In this document: positions 1-7,276 of the stretch, piece after piece | Layout: every line of letters starts with the position of its first letter | Numbering within the stretch: the stretch's first letter is position 1 | Source of the DNA: UBA8346 sp050260935 | Lineage (GTDB): Bacteria > Bacillota > UBA4882 > UBA8346 | NCBI GenBank assembly: GCA_050260935.1 | Contig: JBLNCU010000046.1 | Span: forward strand, 1 to 11,600 | Length of the DNA: 11,600 nucleotides | Direction of reading: 5' to 3' | Notes under the pieces: generated by a model | Told to the model about the DNA's origin: nothing | What the model saw: the letters and a program-made list of their open reading frames with translations, nothing else | Database searches by the model: none | Made by a program: the position numbers and the translations under genes

Positions 1-1
1 A

Positions 2-304
2 AGAAAGTCTGTTTTCAGCGCCGGCCATCAAAATAAAATTGATAAGGGAAGTATTTTTACAACCGTCAATGATCAAAAAAGCTTAGTCACGATTAAGCCA
101 GTGAGCATTAAAGTAGGGAAAGCCGGACAAGGGAATTGGTACCTGGTAAATTTGGCGCCGGCTTCTTTTTTGTATAAAGAAAGGCAGGCGGTTATGGTAG
201 TCACAATAGCCTTGTGTTTGGTATTTGGGCTAATAGGCGTCTGGGTCTCATTTTCCGTTACCAACATAATTTATCGGGAACCGAGGTCAAAGATACACCA
301 TTAA
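2..304 (+). CDS. 3' end of a membrane sensor protein, Cache-like, ending without an output domain (partial)
   Basis: The frame is open from the window edge, so the N-terminus is missing and 100 codons are visible. The visible part reads as the end of an extracytoplasmic sensor domain: the stretch around GQGNWYLVNLAP resembles the closing strand of a dCache domain before the membrane. One hydrophobic helix follows at about 190-255, then a short basic tail (REPRSKIHH) and a stop. Receptors and kinases of this build normally continue into HAMP and a signalling domain; here nothing follows. In another frame, 277-342 encodes TPLKEINSNFASL, which looks like the start of a HAMP helix. A frameshifted or truncated remnant is therefore possible. 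It could also be a genuine sensor that ends at the membrane. Family assignment is tentative; that it is a coding tail with a terminal membrane helix is more secure. Confidence 0.55.
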   Translation, partial: RKSVFSAGHQNKIDKGSIFTTVNDQKSLVTIKPVSIKVGKAGQGNWYLVNLAPASFLYKERQAVMVVTIALCLVFGLIGVWVSFSVTNIIYREPRSKIHH

Positions 305-314
305 AAGAAATTAA

Positions 315-343
315 TTCAAATTTTGCCTCATTAAGGTTATAAT
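315..343 (+). promoter_or_regulatory. Sigma-A-type promoter for the sensor operon
   Basis: A perfect -10 box TATAAT (338-343) lies 17 nt downstream of TTCAAA (315-320), a 4-of-6 match to TTGACA. The site sits in the only gap before the binding-protein gene. The predicted transcript would begin near 350, just upstream of the ribosome binding site at 353-362, giving a very short leader. The -35 box is weak, so help from an activator is plausible. Confidence 0.6.
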
Positions 344-352
344 TAGAGACAC

Positions 353-362
353 AGGGGTGATC
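353..362 (+). promoter_or_regulatory. Ribosome binding site that decides the TTG start at 366
   Basis: AGGGGTGATC matches the extended anti-16S consensus AGGAGGTGATC closely and lies at normal spacing from TTG at 366. The in-frame GTG at 357 is inside this site and has no Shine-Dalgarno sequence of its own, so 366 is preferred. The genes at 3248 and 4943 show the same arrangement: a G-rich site, then TTCAA or TCCAA, then the start codon. Confidence 0.6.
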
Positions 363-365
363 CAA

Positions 366-1412
366 TTGAAAGATCGTCGCAAAAGTTTGGCGTTTTTTTA
401 TCTTTTGATGGCTTTCAATTTATCTCTGCTCCTTTCACCTTTATTAGCTAATATCACAGTCGTTGCTACGAACGGCTTTAAACCCGTTTCCAATTCTTTT
501 TACCACAGGACTAGGCCTATTACTATCGCAATCGTTCCTAAATCATTGGATAACCCGGTTTTTGTCGATGCCAAGGAAACAGCCGAATTGACCGCCCGAA
601 AACTGAAGGTCAATTTGGAGTGGGTCGGACCATTTAAAGTGGATCCCGATTCCCAAGTAAAAATAATTGAAGGATTGATCTGGCGCAAAGTGGATGGAAT
701 TGCCATCAGCACCAGCGATCCCGAGAAAATCCGGAAAGTGATTGCCAAGGCGGTTGCCGCAGGCATTAAGGTGGCGACCATTGATGCGGATTGTCCCGGT
801 AGTAAACGGCTTTTTTACTGTGGAACCGATAATTACCGGGCCGGTTGGGCATGCGGCGAAGCTATGGTTAGAATCGTTAATGAAAAAGGCCTAGCCAAAA
901 AGAGCCTACGTACGGCGATTCTTACCGGAGGGATCGAGGCGCATAACCTTAATGAAAGAATCAGGGGCTTTAAGGAAGCGGTCGCCGGCAAAATCAAGCT
1001 GAATTATGTAGCTTTATTGGCCTGCGATGACGATACCAGCACCGGAGCTAAAGTGGTTGAATCATATATTAAACAACACCCGGAAACCGAAGTGTTTTAT
1101 TTTTCCGGTGGATGGGCTTTCTTCGGGCCGACTGAATCGATGCCTTTATACCAGGAATGGTGTAACAAAGGGGGAATCGCCGTATCGATGGATACCTTTT
1201 ATTCAGTGGTGCAGGCCGCCAAAAAAGGTTTTGCTCAGGCGCTGGTCGGACAAGACTTCCGGAAAATGGGGGAACTTACCGTTATCAATTTAGTATCGGC
1301 AATCAAGGGTTTTCCGGTTCCGAAAGAATATATCGACACCGGGCTTGAACTAGCGGATCGGTCGAACTTCGATCAACTGCTTAGAGAGAAAAAGCCGTGG
1401 GAAATGAAATGA
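366..1412 (+). CDS. Membrane-tethered periplasmic-binding-protein-like sugar sensor (Peripla_BP_4 / RbsB fold)
   Basis: A 348-residue type I periplasmic binding protein. An N-terminal basic stretch and hydrophobic segment (about 6-33) lead straight into the mature fold. No lipobox cysteine is present, so it is either secreted or held by an uncleaved anchor. Fold landmarks are an opening strand with DNPVF, the IDADCP hinge strand, GTDNYRAG, the ERIRGF arginine segment, a GGW loop and SMDT, all as in CUT2 sugar-binding proteins. Five cysteines (about 143, 152, 163, 220, 266) are many for this family and may form disulfides. The stop overlaps the kinase start by 4 nt (ATGA), and no permease is adjacent. 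It is therefore more likely a ligand-sensing partner of the kinase, like XylFII of the Clostridium XylFII-LytS system, than a transporter subunit. The start is TTG 366; GTG 357 is the alternative. The ligand is unknown, probably a pentose or hexose. Confidence 0.85.
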   Translation: MKDRRKSLAFFYLLMAFNLSLLLSPLLANITVVATNGFKPVSNSFYHRTRPITIAIVPKSLDNPVFVDAKETAELTARKLKVNLEWVGPFKVDPDSQVKIIEGLIWRKVDGIAISTSDPEKIRKVIAKAVAAGIKVATIDADCPGSKRLFYCGTDNYRAGWACGEAMVRIVNEKGLAKKSLRTAILTGGIEAHNLNERIRGFKEAVAGKIKLNYVALLACDDDTSTGAKVVESYIKQHPETEVFYFSGGWAFFGPTESMPLYQEWCNKGGIAVSMDTFYSVVQAAKKGFAQALVGQDFRKMGELTVINLVSAIKGFPVPKEYIDTGLELADRSNFDQLLREKKPWEMK

Positions 1413-3217
1413 AAGTAATGAATTCGGTCTATTCCAGATTGCCCGACCGTATCTTCAATATCTTCAATTTATTCAAATTGAGATCACTGCGGAGTAAGTT
1501 TATTTTATCCTTTGTAATCCTCAGCACTATCCCCATGATTATTTTGGCCTTCTTTTCCTACCGCGTCTATCATGATATTTTGCAGCGGAATATTCAATCA
1601 TACACCAGCGAGGTTATTGACCGGGTCAGCCGAAACCTGGAAATTTATTTAAGCGATTTGGAGCGGATTTTGGAGTTACGAAACGACTATTATAACCTTC
1701 AATTCATCAAACTCAATCTGGCCGGTGATATTGAAGGCAACCGCAAGTATACGTTTCGTCTCTGGGAAAACTTGAATAATATCAGGCAGTTTAAGACTGA
1801 TTTAAGGGATGTTAGCGTTACTACCTTGGGTGGGGTTACGGTAGGATGTTATGGTGTAACCCATACCGACCTAGCCCAAAATGAATTATTTCAGGCTCTG
1901 GCGAACCGGACTCCCGGGGAAGACGGCACAGCCATCTGGGGGCCGCATCCGGATTGGCTGGGAGGCCAGGTTTTTTCGGTCGGAAGGGCGATCCGGGGCG
2001 ATTACGACAATTTTCTGGGTATTATGAGTATTGATGTTGATGTAGAGTTGTTAAACCGGATTTGCGGGAATATCAGGCTGGGAAAAACCGGCTATATTAT
2101 GCTGGTTGATGATAACAACCGGATCATTTATCATCCCAAACCGGAATTAATCGGGAAGAGTTTGGGTTTTTTATTAGGAAAATCTTCATCGATCGCCGAC
2201 TGGAAGCAGGGATTTACCACTAAAATGGGGCCGGGCAATCAAATGATTGCTGTTAAGACTTTTGCCCAGGCCAATTGGAGAATTATCGGTCTGTCCAACC
2301 GGTTCGAGCTGGCTACCGAAATGCAAAAGATTACCAGGCTTTCGTTAATTATCATTTTGACCACAATTATAGTGTTGACATTAACCGCCATCTATTTTGC
2401 CAGCCTGCTCACTGATCCGTTGAAAGAGTTGCAACAGTCCATGCGGCAGGCCTCGGAGGACCTAAACACCAATGCCAAAATAAGCACTACTGATGAGATT
2501 GGTCAGTTAGGAGAATCCTTCAATCAAATGCTGGCGCGGATACGCCAATTAATGGAACAAAGTGTTCAGGAACAAAAGAAATTACGGCGAACGGAGATGA
2601 TAGCTCTCCAGGAACAGATTAAACCCCATTTTATCTATAATACCCTTGACCTAATAATTGGTTTGCTGGAAACAAAGCAAAACGAGGATGTTATAAATAT
2701 GGTCGAAGCTTTGGGAGCCTTTTTCCGGATTAGCTTGAGCCATGGGCAAGAATTTATTTCCATTCGTGAAGAGGTTGAGCATATCCGAAATTATCTCTAT
2801 ATTCAACGATTTCGTCATGGTGATAAATACGATTATCAAATCGAGGTTCAAGAAGAACTGCTGGATAAAAAGACTCTCAAACTGATTCTGCAACCTTTGG
2901 TGGAAAATGCAATTTATCATGGAGTCCGTCAGCTTGAACAACCGGGTGGCCTAATAATCGTAAAAGGTTATTTTATGGGGGAGCATGTTTATTTCGAAAT
3001 AATTGATAACGGACATGGAATACCCATGGCCATAGTGGAGGATATTGCTAATTGTTTGCAAGGCGCCGCAACCGCCGAGGATGAAAAGCGGTTTTTCGGT
3101 TTGAAAAATGTTCATGAACGAATTACTTTAGCCTTTGGCAAAGAGTATGGATTAAAGGTTGACAGTGTTATCAATGAAGGAACAACGGTAACAGTGCATA
3201 TACCATTAATCGGTTAA
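1409..3217 (+). CDS. Sensor histidine kinase, LytS/YesM type, with dCache and HAMP domains
   Basis: A 602-residue membrane kinase. Order of parts: TM1 at about 31-51; a large extracytoplasmic dCache domain at about 52-300 (GKTGYIMLVDDNNRIIYHP is the typical membrane-distal strand pair); TM2 at about 311-334; HAMP at about 335-386, beginning DPLKEL; a His_kinase box QEQIKPHFIYNT with the phospho-accepting His407; and an ATPase domain with N-box LVENAIYHG, G1 box DNGHGIP and the GLKNVHERI segment. All catalytic motifs appear intact. ATG 1409 is chosen because it forms an ATGA overlap with the binding-protein stop and has GGGA 6 nt upstream; GTG 1397 and ATG 1418 are also in frame. Unlike the small sensor of xylose LytS kinases, this one has its own full dCache domain. 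It may integrate two inputs: a directly bound ligand and the partner binding protein. It should phosphorylate the response regulator encoded 30 nt downstream. Confidence 0.92.
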   Translation: MKVMNSVYSRLPDRIFNIFNLFKLRSLRSKFILSFVILSTIPMIILAFFSYRVYHDILQRNIQSYTSEVIDRVSRNLEIYLSDLERILELRNDYYNLQFIKLNLAGDIEGNRKYTFRLWENLNNIRQFKTDLRDVSVTTLGGVTVGCYGVTHTDLAQNELFQALANRTPGEDGTAIWGPHPDWLGGQVFSVGRAIRGDYDNFLGIMSIDVDVELLNRICGNIRLGKTGYIMLVDDNNRIIYHPKPELIGKSLGFLLGKSSSIADWKQGFTTKMGPGNQMIAVKTFAQANWRIIGLSNRFELATEMQKITRLSLIIILTTIIVLTLTAIYFASLLTDPLKELQQSMRQASEDLNTNAKISTTDEIGQLGESFNQMLARIRQLMEQSVQEQKKLRRTEMIALQEQIKPHFIYNTLDLIIGLLETKQNEDVINMVEALGAFFRISLSHGQEFISIREEVEHIRNYLYIQRFRHGDKYDYQIEVQEELLDKKTLKLILQPLVENAIYHGVRQLEQPGGLIIVKGYFMGEHVYFEIIDNGHGIPMAIVEDIANCLQGAATAEDEKRFFGLKNVHERITLAFGKEYGLKVDSVINEGTTVTVHIPLIG

Positions 3218-3247
3218 TCCAATTAGGTTCGGAAGGGAGGGATTCAA

Positions 3248-4840
3248 TTGGCCGGTCTTTTATTGGTTGAAGATGAAGAAGCGATTAAACAGAAGTTGAT
3301 GAATAATGTATCATGGACTGATTACGGTTTTGATCCGGTTCTTGGGGCTTCAAACGGTTTGGAGGCATTGGCGATGCTGGAACGTAATCCCGTCGATATC
3401 ATGGTTACCGATGTCCAAATGCCGAAAATGAATGGTATTGAGCTTATTAAAGAGATAAAGAAACGCAATTACCAATTGAAGATAATTGTAATTTCCGGAT
3501 TTGCCGAGTTTGAATACGCTCAGGAATCAATCAAGTTAAATGTCTCCGATTACTTGCTAAAACCGTTTGCCAGCCGGAAATTGTTGGAATTAGTGCTACG
3601 GCTAAAAGAACAACTCGAACAGGAAAGAGCCGAAAAATCGGAACTTCAGGATTTGCGGGAAAGCCTTCATAAAAATTTAGAAGCCTTGCGTGAGAAGTTT
3701 TTTATGAATTTGTTAAACCACAACCTGGCCGGGGCGGATATGGCAGCTGAACTGGAATTTTTGGGCTTAAAGAACCTGGAGTCCGGAATATTTCAAGTAA
3801 TAGTGATAGAAATCCCCGAAGGATTACTTCGCGGTATTAAAGAAGAGGGAAAATATCTTTTAAATATACAACTAGTTAACCAAGTTAAACAATTGTTAAA
3901 GGATTGCGCTTATCAAAATTATATAATTAACCAATTACGGAACCAAGTGGTCGTGGTCTTCTTCAGACCAGATAAGGATTTGCCCATTCGTTTAGAAGAG
4001 CATTTGGCTCAATTACAAATAGCATTGAAGCAGCCAATAATTATTGGGGTTGGCGGAATGTATTCCGGCTTAAACGATTTATCCGTATCATATCGTGAAG
4101 CCTGTTTGGCATCGCAATACCGTTATATTCACGGACCGAACAGAGTATTTGCCATTAGTGATCTCAACCTTGATAACCCATTTTATCACAAACAGTTTTA
4201 TTATCTTCATCAAAACCGTCTTTTTGACGATTTAAGAGTCGGCGCTCATGGCGCTATTCTTGACGATGTTAAAAGTTTTATTGAGGAGCTGCGTTCATCC
4301 AACCTGACCCCGGAGTCTTCACGGATTATCGCCAGTAATCTTATTTTATTGACTTATACTACCCTTAATGAACTCGGATATAATCCTATAGAGTTGTTTG
4401 GTCCATCTTTTTCACCGCTAACCGAGGTAAACCGGACCGAAAGCCTGGATGAACTTGAGCTTTTTCTGGTGGCCTTTTTTGAGAAAATTAATGCTCATAC
4501 CGGCGAAAAGCGGATTTCTGTAAATCAAACTTTGGTGGAGGAGGTCCGGCGGCATATAGAAGAAAATTATGCGCAGGATATTACTTTATCGGAGATGGCC
4601 AATCAATATAAGATAAGCCCGGGATATTTAAGTTTACTTTTTACCGAGCGGACCGGTAAAAATTTTATTGAATATTTAACGGAACGCCGGATTAAAAAAG
4701 CCCAGGAATTATTGAAACATACCGATATGAAAATTTACGAAATTGCCTGCGCGGTCGGCTATAATGACTCCTATTATTTTAGCAGCTGTTTCAAGAAAGT
4801 GGTCGGGGTTACCCCCAGCGAATACCGGGAAAATGAGTAA
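3248..4840 (+). CDS. Response regulator, YesN type, with AraC-family DNA-binding domain
   Basis: 530 residues. The N-terminal receiver (about 3-120) has the acidic pair E8/D9, phospho-acceptor D55 in VTDVQMP, S83 and K105 in LLKPF. A charged coiled-coil linker (about 110-150) follows. The middle region (about 155-410) contains GVGGMYSGLNDLSVSYREA, the conserved strip of YesN-type middle domains, often a degenerate GGDEF-like fold. The C-terminal HTH_18 (about 428-528) has both helix-turn-helix units; the second carries YEIACAVGYNDSYYFSSCFKK and ends VTPSEYR. The length is normal for the family. The start is TTG 3248, preceded by GGAAGGGAGGG; the receiver's first strand begins only three residues in and the next methionine is inside the domain. 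Phosphorylated YesN-type proteins usually activate nearby sugar-transport genes, so the downstream ATPase and permease genes are likely targets (inference). Confidence 0.93.
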   Translation: MAGLLLVEDEEAIKQKLMNNVSWTDYGFDPVLGASNGLEALAMLERNPVDIMVTDVQMPKMNGIELIKEIKKRNYQLKIIVISGFAEFEYAQESIKLNVSDYLLKPFASRKLLELVLRLKEQLEQERAEKSELQDLRESLHKNLEALREKFFMNLLNHNLAGADMAAELEFLGLKNLESGIFQVIVIEIPEGLLRGIKEEGKYLLNIQLVNQVKQLLKDCAYQNYIINQLRNQVVVVFFRPDKDLPIRLEEHLAQLQIALKQPIIIGVGGMYSGLNDLSVSYREACLASQYRYIHGPNRVFAISDLNLDNPFYHKQFYYLHQNRLFDDLRVGAHGAILDDVKSFIEELRSSNLTPESSRIIASNLILLTYTTLNELGYNPIELFGPSFSPLTEVNRTESLDELELFLVAFFEKINAHTGEKRISVNQTLVEEVRRHIEENYAQDITLSEMANQYKISPGYLSLLFTERTGKNFIEYLTERRIKKAQELLKHTDMKIYEIACAVGYNDSYYFSSCFKKVVGVTPSEYRENE

Positions 4841-4844
4841 AGAC

Positions 4845-4862
4845 GCTAAACTTGACTTTAGC
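4845..4862. repeat. Perfect inverted repeat over the -35 box; candidate operator
   Basis: GCTAAA (4845-4850) and TTTAGC (4857-4862) are perfect inverted copies separated by CTTGAC. The spacer and right arm contain the TTGACT -35 box of the downstream promoter. A protein bound here would block RNA polymerase, so autorepression by the DeoR protein or control by the YesN-type regulator are both possible. As an RNA hairpin it is weak, and no T-run follows, so it is not read as a terminator. Confidence 0.4.
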
Positions 4863-4880
4863 CGGCGTATGAGTTTTAAT
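4852..4880 (+). promoter_or_regulatory. Sigma-A-type promoter for the DeoR-ATPase genes
   Basis: TTGACT (4852-4857, 5 of 6 matches) and TTTAAT (4875-4880, 5 of 6) are separated by exactly 17 nt. The predicted start site near 4887 gives a leader of about 55 nt, AT-rich, before the gene at 4943. The promoter lies just after the response-regulator stop, so the DeoR and ATPase genes can be transcribed separately from the sensor operon. Confidence 0.65.
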
Positions 4881-4942
4881 TATATACAACAAACGCTATT
4901 ATTCGTTAAAATTAAAACAAAATCTAAAAAAGAGGTAATCCA

Positions 4943-5746
4943 ATGTTCGCAGTGGCCCGCCAGCAAAAGATCAAGGAGCTTTTACTCAAATATAAGCAGA
5001 TGGATGTTGGGACTTTAGCCGCCACTTTGGGGGTTACCGAAGTGACAGTCCGCCGTGATCTGGAAAAACTGGAGCATGATGGGTTTGCAATTAAAACCCA
5101 CGGCGGAGTTATTTTAAATGAAAACTTTATTGAAGAAGGTCAGGACTTGCTAAACGGCAATGTTCCGGCTGAGATGAGAGAGATTGGCGAGTCGGCGGCA
5201 TTGTTGATTAATGACCGGGACGCCATTTTTATCGGCGGCGGTCTGACCTGCCGGCAGGTTGCCGCCAACCTAAAAAACAAACAAAGGGTTACCGTAATGA
5301 CCAATGATTTAATTGTCGCCCAGGAGTTGACTAATACTCCGGGCGTGGTCAGTGTGGTAACCGGCGGCAATACTTTATCCGGCGCCAGTGTGTTGGTGGG
5401 GGATTTGGCTCTCCGGGCCCTGGAAGGTAAATACTTTAATAAGGTTATCATTAGCGCTGCCGGGATTAGTTTTTCCCATGGCCTTACAGCGAACACGGTG
5501 GAGGAGGCTCACCTTTACAAGCAGCTATTCGGAATCTGCGGCGAGGTTATATTGGTTGCCGATTCCGGCAAATTCGGGCAGATCAGTTTTGCCTATTTGG
5601 CCCCGTTGACAGAGGTACATCGGGTAGTCACCAATAAAGAGGTTGACAGCAAATTTAAGGAATTTTTCTTTCAGCATAATATCAAGGTTTACACTCCCTT
5701 TGAGGTTGAAGAGTTAATTGCGGAGGGAGGTCTAAGCGGTGAATGA
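4943..5746 (+). CDS. DeoR-family transcriptional regulator of carbohydrate genes
   Basis: 267 residues, the usual length for the family. An N-terminal HTH_DeoR domain (about 5-57) has the recognition helix in VTEVTVRRDLEKLE and the wing THGGVIL. A DeoRC effector domain (about 75-235) shows VMTNDLIVAQEL, VVTGGN, the GLTANTVEEA segment and VADSGKFG with K210. DeoRC domains bind phosphorylated sugars and most family members repress catabolic operons. One oddity: the phosphate-loop segment usually reads D-x-G-T-T, but here it is IGGGLTC (97-103). The aspartate is missing, so effector binding may differ. The ATG start is preceded by AGAGGTAATC at good spacing. It has its own promoter-like site (4852-4880) with an inverted repeat over the -35 box, suggesting autoregulation. 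It overlaps the following ATPase gene by 8 nt, so the two are probably translationally coupled. Confidence 0.92.
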   Translation: MFAVARQQKIKELLLKYKQMDVGTLAATLGVTEVTVRRDLEKLEHDGFAIKTHGGVILNENFIEEGQDLLNGNVPAEMREIGESAALLINDRDAIFIGGGLTCRQVAANLKNKQRVTVMTNDLIVAQELTNTPGVVSVVTGGNTLSGASVLVGDLALRALEGKYFNKVIISAAGISFSHGLTANTVEEAHLYKQLFGICGEVILVADSGKFGQISFAYLAPLTEVHRVVTNKEVDSKFKEFFFQHNIKVYTPFEVEELIAEGGLSGE

Positions 5747-7238
5747 CTACTTCTTAAATATGGTTGATATCCGGAAGAGCTTCGGTAGGAATCAAATACT
5801 GAAAGGAGTCAATTTAAAAGTCAAAACCGGCGAAATCCACGGGATAATAGGAAAAAACGGCGCCGGAAAGACCACTTTAATGAAGATCTTAAACGGGGTA
5901 ATTCCGAAAGACTCCGGTGTTATTTTTTTAAGGGGCCAAGAGGTTGAGATTACTACGGTAAAACAAGCCCTTAATTACGGAATAAGTATGGTTTACCAGG
6001 ATCTAAGCCTCTTTCCGGATTTGACCGTGGCTGAGAATATCTTTGTCGAACGATACCGCCACCACGGGCTGGTGAAAAGCGGGATAATCGATAAGGAAAA
6101 ATTGTTCCGGGAAGCCCAACGCATTTTAGAAAGGCTCCATTTTAATATAAACGTCCAGACCAAGGTGGCCAATTTAGGCTTGGGGCAGCAACAGATGGTG
6201 GAGATTGCCAGGGCAATCTCCAGGCAGGCCCAACTGTTAATCTTGGATGAGCCGGCTGCGGCCTTGAACGAACAGGAAGCCAACCATTTTTTTCAGGTGC
6301 TTAAAGAGGTTCAAAGTTTAGGGGTTACCGTCATTTATATCACCCACCGTTTGAAAGAGATCAAAGAAATGGCTGAAAATATCACTATTATCCGCGATGG
6401 TCTGGATGTGGCTTCTTTTCCGGTGAATACTCTGGAAGGCGAAGCCATTATCAAACTAATGGTGGGAGAAGAAGCCCTCGGCAGATATCCCAAATTGGGG
6501 CTTCCCGCCAAAAAAGAACTGCTGCGGATAGAAGGAATATCGATGGGGAACGTTTTAAGCGATATCAGTTTTACGCTTCATGAGGGGGAAATTTTGGGGA
6601 TAGCCGGATTGGCCGGTTCCGGCCGCACCGCTCTTGTCGATTCAATATTCGGAGTTGGTTCTTTAATCAAAGGTAAAATTTATTTGCGGGGGCGGGAGAT
6701 TAAACTGAAATCGCCTAGACAGGCAATTAAGATGGGTTTTGCCTACCTGGCGGAAGACAGGGTCCGTTCGGGTTTGTTCAACAATTTGCCGGTCAAAAGC
6801 AACATCGTATCCTCCAGTTTAATGCGGGTGACCAGAAAAGGAATTATCAACCTGAAAAAGGAGCGGCAATTAGCGGAGGGGTTAACAAAACGGCTGGGAA
6901 TGCTCCTTAATAATGTGCAGCAAAGAGTATCCGCCTTAAGCGGGGGCAATCAGCAAAAGACGATGATAGCCAAATGGCTATGCAGCGGGGGTTATGTCTA
7001 TTTGCTTGATGAACCGACCAACGGTTTGGATATCGCTTCAAAAGTTGATATCTATAACATTTTAAACAGTATTATATGCGGCGGTTCAGGGGTAATTATG
7101 ATCTCCTCCGATTTATCGGAATTAATCGGTATGTGCCACCGGGTGCTGGTTATTTTTAAGGGGCGGATTGTCGGGGAACTGAAAGGGGCTGAAGTGTCCG
7201 AGGAGAAAATTTTAAAATTGGCTTCAGGGCGGGAATAG
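5739..7238 (+). CDS. Sugar ABC transporter ATP-binding protein (double ATPase, CUT2/RbsA-XylG type), no adjacent permease
   Basis: 499 residues, with two ABC ATPase halves as in RbsA, MglA and XylG. First half: Walker A GKNGAGKTT (38-46), Q-loop Gln87, signature LGLGQQQ (146-152), Walker B LLILDEP (D170/E171) and H-loop His203. Second half: Walker A reads GLAGSGRT (290-297) with Arg for the lysine, which is normal for the family; signature LSGGNQQ (400-406); Walker B LLDEP. The second D-loop region reads EPTNGLDIAS instead of the common EPTRGIDVGA, so this copy is somewhat divergent. The start is GTG 5739, preceded by GGAGGGAGG and overlapping the DeoR stop. No permease or binding-protein gene follows; a 270-nt gap and a chemoreceptor gene come next. 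It may energise the RbsC-type permease at 10822 or one outside the window, or act as a regulator. Confidence 0.92.
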   Translation: MNDYFLNMVDIRKSFGRNQILKGVNLKVKTGEIHGIIGKNGAGKTTLMKILNGVIPKDSGVIFLRGQEVEITTVKQALNYGISMVYQDLSLFPDLTVAENIFVERYRHHGLVKSGIIDKEKLFREAQRILERLHFNINVQTKVANLGLGQQQMVEIARAISRQAQLLILDEPAAALNEQEANHFFQVLKEVQSLGVTVIYITHRLKEIKEMAENITIIRDGLDVASFPVNTLEGEAIIKLMVGEEALGRYPKLGLPAKKELLRIEGISMGNVLSDISFTLHEGEILGIAGLAGSGRTALVDSIFGVGSLIKGKIYLRGREIKLKSPRQAIKMGFAYLAEDRVRSGLFNNLPVKSNIVSSSLMRVTRKGIINLKKERQLAEGLTKRLGMLLNNVQQRVSALSGGNQQKTMIAKWLCSGGYVYLLDEPTNGLDIASKVDIYNILNSIICGGSGVIMISSDLSELIGMCHRVLVIFKGRIVGELKGAEVSEEKILKLASGRE

Positions 7239-7276
7239 TGAAATTCTAACCATATTCATTTCATATTAATTTCCAC

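Noticed and set aside
357..359. GTG at 357 as the start of the binding-protein gene
   Set aside because: It lies inside the AGGGGTGATC ribosome binding site and would leave almost no leader after the promoter at 315-343; TTG 366 fits better.
4893..4906. Catabolite-response (cre) site in the DeoR leader
   Set aside because: The CG core with A-rich flank is there, but the right half does not match the cre consensus.
7240..7264. Terminator after the first ATPase (TGAAAT...ATTTCA)
   Set aside because: The 6-bp stem is almost all A-T with a 13-nt loop and has no T-run after it.
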